Below, one piece after another: positions 24,898 to 37,250 of a DNA stretch of 64,000 bases (position 1 is its first letter; each line of letters opens with the position of its first letter). A program made the translations under genes and the position numbers. Under the pieces are notes generated by a model. The model saw only the letters and a list, made by a program, of their open reading frames with translations. It was not told the DNA's origin and did not search any database. The DNA comes from Trichopria drosophilae (Eukaryota; Arthropoda; Insecta; Hymenoptera; Diapriidae). Where the stretch lies: assembly GCA_030407085.1 (NCBI GenBank), contig CM059587.1, positions 82,721,001 through 82,785,000 of the forward strand. The letters run 5' to 3'.

Positions 24898-25298
24898 TTA
24901 ACCCTTTTCGTCCCAAATGTCCGGAATTTGGACAGAACTTGGACAGAACGCTGTAATTTTTGTTCCAAACGTCGTTAGAAAACATTTAAATAAGTCAAAA
25001 TCGTTAGTTTTGGACCTCCTCTTTCAAATGCCGTGGTCAGAATCAGTCGGCAATTTCAAAGAAAAAAGTTATGATTTGGAAAAAATCCTGTTTTTTGACG
25101 TTTCTTTGCAGGAATCGCGTTTTTTGACATCGAAAAGGGCAATGCTGATCATTTCAAAAGATACTAACCGCGTCTTTTTGCTCAGCCTTTTTGCAGTTTT
25201 TTTTCAAAAAACAAAATGGCGGTTCAAGATGGCGTCTGCAAGTTATGATTTTGCGTTTTCTCGCACAATTATCGATTATTTGACCAGGTAACGGTTAA
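24898..25298. mobile_element. Possible TTAA-flanked MITE
   Basis: Begins TTAACCCTTTTCGTCCC and ends GTAACGGTTAA. The left end resembles the termini of 42932-43662 and 50053-51289. The interior contains the AAAATGGCGG module (about 25216). The 124-codon plus frame at 24917-25291 lies wholly inside and is probably transposon sequence, not a host gene. The right end fits less well, so its extent is uncertain. Confidence 0.4.
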
Positions 25299-27867
25299 AA
25301 TCGTGAAGAAGTGGGATCAAAAAGTAATTATTATGATTTGTGGATACCCAATCTTATTATTATATATTCATAACCTCAAATTAGTTATATACAATGGACT
25401 TTTACCTTTTTTTCTAATTTTCACTCAATTTTCGACGTTTCCGTATTACTTTCGTGTGAAATTGAAAATTACCCGATACGATTGTGACTTCTCATTAATC
25501 GGTTTATAACCTAAAAATTGAGTATAGGACGACAATTATGTGTGCATTCATGCCTGGTACTATGACGTTTGTATCATATCAGAGTAAACTTTGCTGTAAG
25601 TGATACCACAGATTCATACAAAGAAAGTCTAAAAATCCGTTGGAGACCCACATTATCAAAAACGAAGAGTCAAAGCGATATTGTTCTGGTAACAAGTGTG
25701 AAAAACGACCATTTTTGTATGTTTACAAGATGAATTTGATATAATTGATAAACAAATTTTTGTTTATTCGAAATTAAATGTAGGAAAATATCATATAATA
25801 GTTTTGTTGAATGAAAAATAATTAGTTTTACATCAAAGAAAAATTCATATTTAAAGATTAGCGCAGAAAACTGTCCTAAGTTTTTTCTTTCGACCAAAAA
25901 AGACGTGCTTTTTTATAAAAAACCGCAAACTCTTTTTCTGTAGTATCATTTGACATTGTACTTTGAACACATGTTATTTTCATGGTACCTGCATTCTAAA
26001 ATAAAATATCAAGAAAAAAAATAAAGGAAATTAAATTTTCATTAAAAAAAACATTTTTTTACATTTAATCGTTTAGAAAAAAATGCGTTTCGAGTTTTCA
26101 AAAAAAGGAATGCAAGAGTGTTCAAACCATACTTTTTAAATTATCGTACAACTTTACCCGAAAAATTGTTATTTTTTACTGACACACTTTTTATACAATT
26201 CCAAAATTCCCAATACCTCTTGCTGTTTTTTATTTGGTGCATTTTTAAGTGTATATCACTATTCTCAAGTTAATATTATTAGCACCTGACTGAAAAAAAC
26301 TTAAAACATACAATTATAAACCAAAATGTAGTAAAAGTATACTTGTTCATAAAAATTATATTTTTTTATATTAACAATTTCAATCGCTATTTTAAGTTTG
26401 ATAAAGTCCGCGCAGTAACGACAACTACCTGGATTGGGTAGAATGTACTTAACAATTTTTTTCGTTTATGTTTAACGAATCAAAACGTCCAAGTCCATGA
26501 CGTAAATGTATCATTTTTGAATCTGAAAAAATGAAGAAAAAATGTATTTCGATAAAAATCTTCCTTATATATTATACTTTCGTAATATTGACGAAGACAA
26601 CTTTTTCATGAATTCCTGTGGGTTTGAAGTCGACAATGTAAGAAAAAAAGTTGAACGTAATTTTAATGGAAGTTCACTCCGTTCGTAAATGTTAGATTTA
26701 CAACGGAATAAAACAAAACGTTCGTAAAATCAATAGATTTCTTAGATAAATCAGATGTCATAAGTATATAACATTTAAGAACTTTATTTATATTAACTCT
26801 AATTTTAAGTTTATTTTTTAACATATTTCATTGATGTATCGACTCCGTCGGTTAAGAAAATTGTATTTTTATAGATTACATTTGAACCCGATTTATATTT
26901 TTATTCCAACGCTAATGTCGTAGTTATTGTATCACGATACAATGTAAAGAGATAATATGATATGTGGTATTATTGTCTCTCTATTGGCGTTTAGTAATAC
27001 GAGTTTGTCATTATTTGTGAAATTAAAAACCAAATAAATAAGTTTGATCAAACACATTAAATCATTAATTTACGTTTCATATTATTAAACTTTTTAATAC
27101 AAATATAAATATGTTCTGTTAAAAAATCACAATTACTCGCCCTACGTAAGGTATTAAGAATTCATTTAAAAATTCATTAAACGATTAGAGAACAAGTAAC
27201 GGTAAAAATTCTTGAATATATAGATTATCTTGAGTTTCTAATATAGTAAAAATAATTCTACTTTTTACGTAAATAACCACAGATAAAATTGTCAGACTGT
27301 CGAAAAATATTGTCTACATTTTTGCCAAAATATAACCATAATAATATAAGAATGATAAACTAAATTTTATTAATGCGATTTTTGTTTAATAGCGAGCTTA
27401 CTAAAGTCACAAAGTTCGGTATCTTCTGTCAGATTCTACTATTTAAATTTTAACTTGTTAAGAGTTAAAGATTCTAAAAATAATAAAAATAACTCTCTGA
27501 TTGAATAGATTATCAAATATAATAGAATTTAAAAGCTCATGAGTTGTTAATCATTATAATTATCCGTGCAATTACGAGTGCTTTTAAATAACTTTTTATC
27601 ATTTCTTGGACTTGCCTTTTTTCCAGTTCGTTCAATATACCCATTAAAAATAGCATTCGCATTAAACGTGTTTAAGCTATAAATTAATTTCATTTGCATA
27701 TATTGGCTACTTGTGCAGCATAAGGAAGCTTAAAAATGAGTTCCTCGAGATGTTTGATATTATTTGAAAGATACTGAAGACAAAAAAATTAATTTTAAAC
27801 ACAAAACTAATTCTTCACAACTAACGTTTCAAACAAAAATTTAAAAACATGTCCATATATTATAAGA
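25299..27867. other. AT-rich stretch, no feature seen
   Basis: Short frames only (for example minus 25670-25897), all AT-driven. Nothing supportable. Confidence 0.45.
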
Positions 27868-28887
27868 CCCAAGTAAAAAAATTATATATAGATTATATAT
27901 AATCTATATATAGAATTGGGCATATATAAACTAAATATAAATCGTATATAATTTGTATATAGTTTAATATAGCAATTCTAAATTTTACAATTTTATGGGA
28001 AAGTAGCAAAGTGGTGTAGAAAAAAGACATGCACGATCATTGTAGACTTCAGGACAGCCGAAATTTCTGTGATACTATGATAATGAAAACAAAACGAATA
28101 TATGCAAAACCCTAAATCATGGTCGCTCAAACATGGCAAAAACTTACAAAACATTCGGCTAACCTCAAAACTTTTCAGATAATTGTATATTCTATAAATT
28201 GGGGCAAGATTAGTTAATAATGACTACTGCAGTCAATAAATGAACACCAGGATACAAATCACCGAAATTTTATTATAACGAGTATATTTGACGAGTTTAT
28301 TTTTACAATTTTTTTGGCAAATTTCGATACCCTGTTGTTGTAGCGTTTTGATGGAAACTTACCAGTTAACCAACTTTAGCAACCACATTAACAACGATTG
28401 AGTCTAAACAAAATAAGCGCCAATTTTTTGAAAGTTTGCATTGAACCTCTATGAAAAGGGCACGGTTTCAAAATGTGTAATAAAATTATAAGAATAAATT
28501 TGTTACATAGTTTTATAATATAATTTCGGTTATGTTCATCCTGATATTCTGTTACTATCTATTCAATTAGACATTGTAGACAAATTCTGCTGCAATGTAT
28601 AATATGTACAATTATCTGAAAATTTGCCTTTTATAAAGGTTAGCAGAATGTTTTGTAAGTTTTTGCCAAGTTTGAGCGACCATGATTTGAAGTCTATACT
28701 GATTGTTTCTTTTCCACACAACTTTGCTACTTTCCCATAAATTTCAGGCATCTAGAATTGCCATATTAAACTGTATACAAATTATGTATGATTTATATAT
28801 AGTTTATATATGCCCGATTCTATATCTAGATTATATTTAGGAGATTATACATATACAATCTATGTAAATATAATTTTTTTACTTGGG
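27868..28887. mobile_element. 1.0-kb fold-back element, CCCAAGT ends
   Basis: The termini CCCAAGTAAAAAAATTATAT (27868) and ATAATTTTTTTACTTGGG (to 28887) are inverted repeats. Complementarity continues inward for roughly 330 bp per side; for example TGGTCGCTCAAACATGGC (about 28121) pairs with the TTTGAGCGACCATG region (about 28671). Next to each end lie runs of TATATAGATT-type repeats. No clear target duplication. The 62-codon minus frame at 28563-28751 lies in the right arm and is not a gene. Confidence 0.75.
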
Positions 28888-29379
28888 AATACTGAACCCA
28901 ATGCTCTCTTATGTGATAATTGGAACGGGATTTTCCGGTATAAATTTTAAGTAACCGTCAACACGTTTCACCAAATGACAAGGATCCAATATGAGGAAAG
29001 TCGTAATCGGATCATTGTCAACAGAATGCTTTCCAGCCGAGATGGAAGACTGATTGATTAAATTGCAAAGCTAAGCTCGGCGTAGGATTTAACCAAGTTA
29101 CTCTTCGAAGCTTTTGACTGTTCATCGATCGAATCAGTTTTCCACGTACTGTCGTTCTAAAGGAAGCCGCAGAAATGTTGCGGACATTGAAGTCAATTCC
29201 TTTCTATCTTTCCCGGTCACTCTGTCCTTAGTGCTCCACGGTTTCGTTGATTTTTCTTTGGTACTTTCCGAATACGTGCGCCGACGCGAATATCGTTTCT
29301 CCAGGAAAAGCTTATCGGTGTGGATGCACATCCCGGTGTGTTGGCCGTACGGGAAATCCCCGAGGAAGAATCGCGGCTG

Positions 29380-29480
29380 ATCTATCCATGGATCGTTCGG
29401 CCGGGATGTTCTCTGTCATGCACGTGTGGCAGTCGAGGATCCAGGCGTAGGTGTTGTGGCCGTTCCTTATGTACGTGCCA
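29380..29480 (-). CDS. Weak exon candidate, minus strand
   Basis: On the minus strand about 30 codons upstream of 29380 stay open and encode a stretch containing NGHNTYAWILDCHTCMTENI, with coding-like codon choice. An acceptor-like ACATAAG precedes it. I recognise no family, and the overlapping minus frame is also open, so which frame (if any) is used is unclear. It may be non-coding promoter DNA. Confidence 0.15.
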
Positions 29481-30040
29481 CTCATAGATCGTAAATACGG
29501 GGACCCGACGTATGTATATAGCTAGCTTGGTGGTCACGTCGGAGGGTGAGTATCTTGAAGGAACGCGGGGGGTGAGATGGAGGATGGGTGCTCTCGCTCT
29601 CTCATTTGCGTTGGTAAGGGTGAAGGAGAGGTCGCGATATGGAGGGAAACGTCGGTTTGGTTTTACTGGCGGCCGGCTTGGTAGTGGGGTTGGAGGACGA
29701 AGGGGGATGATGCGCGTCGTATTAAAATGGTGCCTTACACCGCGCAGCGTGGGAGTTAGTTCTGGTGAGGGCGCCAGCCAGCTCACTCGCTGAACTAATC
29801 CAGCAGCCCCCATCCCTCGAACCCCCGACCTCCAACATGAAGCAACCTCCACGGCCGCCACCTCCTCTCGCTCTGATCCCGCCACCGGTTTCTCTCCTTG
29901 TCTAGCACGAGAATTTTGCATCTCTCCATCACCGTCTATACCGCTCCTCGACTTTCCAGGCAAGCTATTCGCATTTAGAAGCTAACCGTCAGCCGCGATA
30001 AGTAGACGCTAGATACGAGCAATCCTCCAGCCGGACTAAC

Positions 30041-30325
30041 CTCGCGTACCAGTGCATCCATCGGAAGAGTCTTTTGTAATAACTCCGATCCTACATCATT
30101 CGGCGAGAACATCAGTGCGAAACAAGTTCCTCGACATACCGGCAAATGACTCTGGTCCATTCTTACGGAAGTCATGAAAAAGTCATTGATGAGACTTGGT
30201 GAACCGACGATGGTAAACTGCTTGGATGATGCGTAAAGGCACAGTACCAATTGGCTCCTCCTCGGAAGAGGTTGTCTCGCCGTTACTTGACACTTCACTG
30301 TGGTTGCTATCGTCACCGAGGACAA
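30041..30325 (-). CDS. Weak exon candidate, minus strand
   Basis: A 116-codon minus frame runs from 30325 to 29975. Its middle part (SKQFTIVGSPSLINDFF ... LQKTLPMDALVRE) has balanced composition and is followed by a donor-like GAG-GTTAGT at about 30041. The alternative minus frame at 30183-30389 is Ser/Glu-rich and also open. It would be a gene divergent from the one at 32848. No family recognised; GC-rich DNA often yields such frames by chance. Confidence 0.2.
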
Positions 30326-32123
30326 GGAGGGTGTGAGAGTTCGTCCGCGCGCGCGACGTCACCACAACGCACTTGCACGCACACCCCAATCATCCCTTCT
30401 CATTTTCTCTCCTCCCTCGCACACCAGCGATCCCCTTCCACGTATTATCTCGCATTAGTTCATTTCGTGACATCGACGTAGCCTTTCCATTAGTGTCAGT
30501 CTACACGTTGTCGTCTACATTCTCGGTGCTACAATCAGTTCGCCGGTCAACAGCCTCGCGTTGGGCGCCAATGGGGTAAATTATTTCCTCGAGAATTGTC
30601 GGTAGAATCGAGTGTCTAGTGTTTGGTGGAAAGTGTTGTTATCAACTGTGCAAAGAAATCGTGAATAGTTGTTGTCTGGGTACGCTGGTCAATAGATGCA
30701 ACCTGCAGAGCGACTGGGTCTGGAGACTGACAAAGTGTTCACGAAAGGTGAGAGAAACCACAGACTTAGACTGATTCCTGTTGGAGAGACAGAGCGAGGG
30801 AGAGAAACAAAAGAAGAAAAATAAAATTTGTCGACGCCGGCCGTGGATGACATTTCGACCAGTCAATCCTTGAAGAATTTACTACAATTCACAAAAACCT
30901 ACTAAAACAGTGTACGAAAGCCTTGTTTTGCCTTACATCGACTGCGCTCACAGAGACTGTGGACGTAAGTAGAGTGACCTAAAACCAAAAAAGTTTAATA
31001 AATAAAACTGAAAGAGAATCTACCGGGAGTGACAAAAAATTGTGAAAAATTGAAGAGGAGAGGGAGAAAGAGAACGTCTTTAATTTCGAAGGAATTTCTC
31101 AACTTCGCGTAATGTTTTTCACTTTCATGAAATTGAATTTGCCGGTGATAGATCGAATATAACTTTATTTTCATAAAACAAAAGTTATCGACTACTACTA
31201 TCTGTTGAATTCCTTTCAATCCGCGTCCAGAGCGCTAGATTTTTTTAACATATACCCTCTTTCTCTCTCACTCTTGGGCACCTGTTGATTTCGTGCTCTA
31301 TCTATTCAGCACCTTATAGAGCACAGATCGTACAAAAACGGGAATTACAATACCTCTTTCAAATTGGACGATTCGTTTGTCAAGATTCTCGTTTATGCGA
31401 AAAATGCACACACACATGTATATGTGTAAGTGTATATAAGCACTTCCTTGTACAGCACGCAATTCGAGTCCTCATCGTATTGAAAGTGAATTTGCATGTA
31501 ACTGCCGTTACTAGAAGCAAACTAGGGTATCTTGTTATTGCACTGACGCGAATTTAACGCACACACATAGTACGGCTAGGGAACCGATTTGTACTTTTCT
31601 GTATTACGTAATCAGGCAATACCTTTGAAGCCTTTCGAGCATATGTACATTGTGTAGCGCATGTAAGAGCACCATTTTTCGAAATCTTTTTGAACACGAA
31701 GTTCTCTTTTTGCACCGAACTTGTTGTTGTACTCGTGCGTGATTATGTAACTAGCACCGCATGATCCGCCCGACTGATTGCCTTTACATTATTACATTGA
31801 ATAATATATATACGAAGAACCAAAAATAAAGGACTTAAGCAATTTTACAGTAGTTTTTTATCGCGATAGAGACTCGTGTTCTCGTTGTTATTTTCTTATT
31901 CCAACGTTGGTTGTTTCTATTACAAGGACAGTACGGTGATAGTTAAGCAATAGTCGTATGCTAGATTTCTTCAAATTACCGGTTACGACGTATTATACAT
32001 ATGACAGTGGTGAAAAGTGGTGAAATGTATTAACGGGCGACCGAAGTCATTTGCGTTACCATTGTGATATCGTGTTTTGCGTGCGTAGGGCGTTTTAACG
32101 ATTAAGCGTTTACACATGCACCT

Positions 32124-32229
32124 GAGCACCCCACGCACTTCCGAGCACCTGATGCACGCACGATGAGCACTTCTATTTATCTTCGACACTGTTGTTATCA
32201 CTGACATCCAGAGCACCGTATATGAGCAC
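32124..32229 (+). promoter_or_regulatory. Cluster of five GAGCAC hexamers
   Basis: GAGCAC occurs at 32124, 32143, 32165, 32211 and 32224, and also at about 31319 and 31667 (plus strand), with the complement GTGCTC at 31293. Several are extended to GAGCACC or GAGCACTT. A given hexamer is expected about once per 4 kb per strand, so the cluster is unlikely to be chance. It could be a binding-site cluster in the promoter or 5' UTR. The factor is unknown. Confidence 0.4.
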
Positions 32230-32847
32230 TTTTTTGCTCGCACCGATTGTGATGTTCGTTATTTAGTATATAATGGCCTGATTTCAGGAGAACGCTCTAC
32301 ATTGCATCGACGAGACTTTGGCCGAAATAAGACGTTACTTAAGCACTTACTAAGGAGCCGCAATTTTTCACGAAAACAGGCCTACAAAACGAGTACATCA
32401 AGAATACAGTGGGGATTGTGATGTATCGCGTCAAGTAACACTTTGTCGGAAGTTTTATTATATCGCGTTTACAATCGACGTGATCATTTACAATTCTGTG
32501 TTTCGCGTTTTTTATTTCTCTTCCCCCTTCTCCCTCTCTTTGTTGACTGTCGATGCGTTTCAAAATCTTCCATATTTGTTTAAACACGCAATAAATGTTC
32601 TGAATGTGCTGTTATAAGATATAAAGTGTAAATAAATATTTTGGCCTATCTCGTCAAGGTAATAAGCCTGATTAAAGCTAGACGCATTAAAGCTGTCGGC
32701 CTTTGAAAAACAAACTAAAGGAGAGAGAGAGAAACGGAAAGAAAACAAAACGTTCCCGAGTCAAGAAACGATTCGTTCGTCAACGGAAATTCGTAACGAC
32801 GGGAGTTCGCGAGGAATCATATTCTGTAACACAATATCCTCCATAAA

Positions 32848-33718
32848 ATGACGAATCGGTTATTATGGCTTTTTAGTTATATAGGACTGGGTTTCGCGAT
32901 AGCTCTGGGAAATCGACATTTTGTCGACGACCACGATAGGATATCAAGGTACCACAGAAGAAATGTCGGTCCGCTAAACGCAATGGTCGGCAACGTTGAC
33001 CCGATGATGAACGATGATGCCATTCATATGAATGGCTACCCATACGAATATGGCGTGAATAACCATGATTGGGTCATGTACGAAAAAGATAATCCAAATA
33101 ACATACCTAATGAGAGAACCGAAGGTACCGGTTACGAAAATTACTTGTTGGATAATATCCTAGCGAAATTGCTAAACAACTTCTACAGACGCCACATAAT
33201 GCCGACAAGCTCGCACGAATTCGTACCTTTCATGCACAGCGACATGGACACGGTTATTACTCCTGAAGAATTGCTGAAACGTTTGTTTGGTCAAGAATTT
33301 TTAATGTCTGCGGAACTGTTGCCGTTATTATCGTCGTCCGATTCGATGTACCTCGGTTCCGGAGCATCTTTGTCTCAACCTCAATTCAGGATAAATGATA
33401 GCCCGCCGAGAAGACCCGCGGCTTTCGCGAAATCATCTTCCTTTAGCTTTTCGCAACCAAGTCATGACGATAGTTCGGGATTCGGACCGGCTAGGTCGGA
33501 AATGCGCAGAAGGTCGCACAGTTACAGAAGTCGAATCAATCCGGGTGATTCGCTCAGGTCACCTAGGAAGAGGAATCAAATCCCATTAAGTCAACAAGAA
33601 AGTTCGGACCCACATCAGAGTCCGCAGATGGCGATCGCAGCGGCTACAGCTGGGCTTGCATCCCAATTTATGCTCAGAGCAGCGAGGGGCAACAGGCAGT
33701 ATGACGTGCCACAGATAG
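32848..33718 (+). CDS. First coding exon, secreted prohormone-like protein
   Basis: This is the one convincing host coding exon. The frame opens at AAAATGACG and runs 290 codons plus one base to a strong donor (ATAG|GTGAGT), giving a phase-1 intron. Without splicing it would stop at 33726 after 292 residues. Residues 1-21 form a signal peptide (Met-Thr-Asn-Arg, then a hydrophobic core ending Ala-Leu-Gly), so the product should enter the secretory pathway. There is no later membrane segment except a mildly hydrophobic Ala-rich stretch at 261-275. Basic pairs suited to prohormone convertases lie at 37-38 (RR), 114-115 (RR), 144-145 (KR), 188-189 (RR), 220-222 (RRR) and 240-242 (RKR). Residues 160-240 are Ser/Arg/Pro-rich. 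There are no cysteines in the exon. I do not recognise the family. A neuropeptide or other processed secreted precursor is a reasonable inference; a cuticle or extracellular matrix protein is an alternative. The remaining exons are probably downstream, possibly beyond this window. Confidence 0.85.
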
Positions 33719-36199
33719 GTGAGTGATTAATTGTTTTCATACTAGTTGGTACTAAAGTGTTTTATAAAATTGTTGTGTGATTTTGAAGGATACTGTAATG
33801 GCTCTAGCAATATGCATTACACCCAACTTTCTTTGTCACATGGAACGTCATGTGTCGGTTCTCAACGATGACGTCCTTGACAAACACAATGCTTTTTTTA
33901 CGATATTCAATCATTCAATATTTATTGTGAACTTGAATAAATAGACATTAAGATCAGTAATAGCAAGACATACATTAAAGTGGGCGTAATCGCCAAGTAT
34001 TTAATTTCTGGCATGTTCCCAAGTTCGTTAAATGAAGATGGGGTGATTTTGGGGTAAGCGATATTAAATCGTAATCGTGTTGTGCAAAATTGTAAGGTTA
34101 TTTCGCGATGTCAAGAACCATCTACTAAATAATCGAGCTTACGAGATCTAGGGTGACATTTCAACCCCGTAAAGTAGAGCAGGTATCGTTTCTGCAACGT
34201 TTCGAGGATACTCGAAGCAGTCGATAAACGATAAAGTCTGTAACGACACGTTGAGTTCTCGTGAGGTGCATAAGACACGAATATCTGCCCTGAAAAAATC
34301 AAAGCAAGGTACCACCTGATCGATTATGTTGGCTAAAATTTTGATGATATAAAAATTAAATTTTACATTTTGGCTCGTCGCTGACGTTCATCAACATTTT
34401 TTAGTAAATGTTCTCAGTACTGACCAATTTTATTGACGTCTTTACGATTCAGTTACGATTGTACCAGTTTGGTAATTGTTAAGTTAGTGGGAAAGAAGCG
34501 CATCGTTTCAGATCTAACTCGATCAGCTACTGTCCTGCATGTCTTTCTGATTGACGTCATTATTCGATCGAACTATACTGCCTGTACCTGTACGCGAGTC
34601 TCTCGGGGCTGGTGGCGTAATAATCGCGCATCATTGCCAAAACTGAACAGGGGTCGTAGAATTTCACCGAATGACATTTTGCGTGACATTTCCACAAATA
34701 CGTGTATCGTGCCGACATACGTATCGCTCGATCGTAATTAATAAACCAGAAATGCTTGAGTTTATTTAGGTTGAGCGACTTAAAAATAAATGTGATTTCG
34801 TGAATTAAGTTTGACACATACGTTTCGAAAATGTATGCCGTATGCTTTTCGGGGCTCTTATTTTAGTCTTCGCGTGACGTAAATATTGACACGCGAATTT
34901 AAGCTGACCAAGTAGTGGCTGATGTTTATCGAAAAATGCTTTGGTCACTGGTTTCCATTGATTTTTTGTTGCTCTTTCGTAAAGTGACGAAATCGAAACT
35001 CTTCGATTGGTCGAACATTTGGAGCTTGTCCTTTCCACTGAAGGCTATATTTTGTAAGTAGTTATAATATATTTGTAAACGTGCAGTCTCTGCTCGTCAT
35101 ATTTTTCGGTTACACGAAGTGAATTGGTGCCACTTAATGATTTCTTCATGAACCTCCGTAAAAGGATCAGGTCTCAGAACCGTGTGCCGCTGCGAGTGGC
35201 CTAAAGAAACCCAGGATTACGTCACTGCAGAAGAGACTTCGGACGGTCATATGCAGCAATGTAGATATTGTTCGGAAAGGCAAATCGAGTCTTATTGTTT
35301 CTCCTAAAGACCGATAGGGCTGCTATATTTAAACCGTTGACGTTTCTCGCGTGACGACATTCAAACGTGACGTATGTCTATATACGTAGTCTTAGCAAAT
35401 ACAGCGGAGCGAGAACGAGTGCCTCTATACTTGGTGGGTACTACACGTATGTAGCTCACCGATGACGGCTGCGTCCTTTAAAGCACATAAACTTGATTAT
35501 GTACGCACGTTACGAAGTTTCAACTTACATCGCGAATCGAACGATTCCTGAACGTGAAATTCCCGGAGCATAGAATGTTGGCCGAGTCGCTTAACATACT
35601 GTGCTCGGAGCGTATATAAAAAGAGCGAGGATACGGGATGTATAGAGACCCCTTGAATGCGCAGTTACTCGTGTTACGCTTCGTATTCAGAGGGCATGTG
35701 TGTATACACACAACCGAGTACTTTGACGTAACGCGGGGACCACTTAAGTGAATATGGGAAATGTGTTATCTATCGCCGGCAAAATACACACTCCATTTTA
35801 ATGAGTGGATAGTGTTGCCGGCGCTTCCACTTTGGATCGAGTAAGCATCGATGCTGATTTCGCTGATATTCCGTAATTACTGGCTCGTTTGCAGATCGAT
35901 ATATACTTGTTGAATGCCACAACACACGTTACGAGCTAATTATTCACGTCCGGATTCGAGAAACGCCGGCGAGTTTACCGGAGAATCGAACCTTAGACGT
36001 TTCCCGTGTCAAAGATTGCATTAGCCTGTTATTCCCGATTAGCTTTTCAACTGCATAAAGTTTACGCGAATTCTGAAACTGTATAGCAGCGAGAAATCGA
36101 AACGTCAGATATTAACTTCCTAGATTCATACTAATTAAAAACTGTTTGTATGTTTAGTTAGTATTTCAACAGTTAGCAGTTTCAAATCTCATCCAACTC
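33719..36199 (+). other. Probable first intron of the 32848 gene
   Basis: Begins with GTGAGTGATT. The composition stays CpG-containing to about 36.0 kb, unlike the AT-rich DNA beyond, which suggests regulatory or conserved intronic sequence. It contains the TATA-like box at 35613. I find no next exon that I can support: frames here are shorter than about 100 codons and lack clear splice context. Confidence 0.4.
35613..35620 (+). promoter_or_regulatory. TATA-box-like sequence
   Basis: GAGCGTATATAAAAAGAGCG is a near-consensus metazoan TATA box in a GC-richer setting. Transcription would start about 30 bases downstream, near 35643. No initiator match is obvious there. It could be an internal promoter in the intron of the 32848 gene. 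Confidence 0.3.
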
Positions 36200-37250
36200 T
36201 TGATCTTCGTCAGGTTCCTGATGTCACACAAGATTAAGTTTAGAATGTTGCTTGCGTAACTTCCTCGTTTATTACTGCATTATGGGAGCTCCCATTTTAA
36301 CAATGTACAGTTTTTCTCGGTCGGGTTTTCTACCAGATGTATATTAATGGCTTGATGTTTGGTATCAGATGTTATGTCATATCTATTAGGCTATGCTAAA
36401 CATCAGAGATAAAAAATTAAAAAAGCAGAAAATTAATGCTTGATTTTAAAACTCCCGTCATTTCCATATAGGCATATCAGATGACATTAAACATGAGAAA
36501 ATTCTTGAAAATAAAAAAAGGCCTGAATATATTTTACGTAACGATATAAGTTGCCAGGAGTCGTTTGCGAAATATTAGTCAAACAACTTGTCACTATAAA
36601 AAATCGAAGTAATTTTTTAATTATTCTCTCTATACGTGCTTTGGAGTTGTTAACTTCAACATCCATTTAAAGTTCTCTTCAGGAGCTTCCTGATAAGAAG
36701 AATTAACCTTCGTCTTCTTGTTAACTTCCTTTTTTCTAGTACTCCAAACTTACCTCACTTGGACAACATAACAATATTTTATAGAGACACATTTTTACTG
36801 GTTCTTCTTTATTTTATATCATTTGAAGATTCTTGGTGTTAGTTGACATTGGACTTGAGATTTGTTAACTTCCTAGCTGGTTCCTCGATTACTAAGTTAT
36901 TATGGGAACTCCCATTTTTACAGAGATCGGCTTTCCGTGTGGGTTATTCATCTGATGTAGACTAATTGTTCAATGCTAAAGATCCTATTCTCAAACGTAT
37001 ATATTAGACCACTTGGAGCTTAAAAGTGGACGTTATTCAAAATGTAGAAAAGTCCTAAAATTGCTGTTATATCATTATGCTGGCAAACGTCAATATCGCT
37101 TCTCTCACATATATAAAACCACTCGCAGTATTAGCTTGGACAATTGTTCTAAACGCAGACTCTTCAATTTCTTTTACGTAATAATGTCAGTACTCAAAGT
37201 TCTTTGCGAAATATTATTTTTATGACTTAAAGTGAAACTTCTGCAGTACA
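36200..37250 (+). repeat. Degenerate tandem duplication, ~620-bp unit
   Basis: Two direct copies are offset by about 620 bp: TATGGGAGCTCCCATTTT at 36281 and TATGGGAACTCCCATTTTT at 36901, followed in each by TCTG/CAGATGTA-type sequence. Near the end of each unit, TTTGCGAAATATTAG (about 36566) and TTTGCGAAATATTAT (about 37202) also correspond. The copies are clearly diverged. The 70-codon frame in the second copy is not conserved in the first, so it is unlikely to be coding. Confidence 0.6.

Larger units (their letters stand above)
28888..32847. promoter_or_regulatory. GC-richer 5' region of the 32848 gene
   Basis: From about 29.1 kb the base composition rises and CpG becomes common, peaking at 29400-30560. 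Donor-like sites on the plus strand (GTGAGT at about 29547, GTGAGA at about 30748, GTAAGT at about 30966) and an acceptor-like ATTTCAG at about 32287 would allow non-coding 5' exons joined to the coding exon at 32848. TCAGT initiator-like sites lie near 30500 and 30535. This is inference; no transcript evidence is available. The 193-codon minus frame at 29382-29963 is low-complexity and GC-driven. Confidence 0.35.

Noticed and set aside
24917..25291. 124-codon plus frame
   Set aside because: Lies wholly within a probable TTAA-flanked element and includes its AAAATGGCGG module.
29382..29963. 193-codon minus-strand frame
   Set aside because: Pro/Arg-rich, low complexity, in GC-rich promoter-like DNA where stops are rare; no domain, and other frames are also open.
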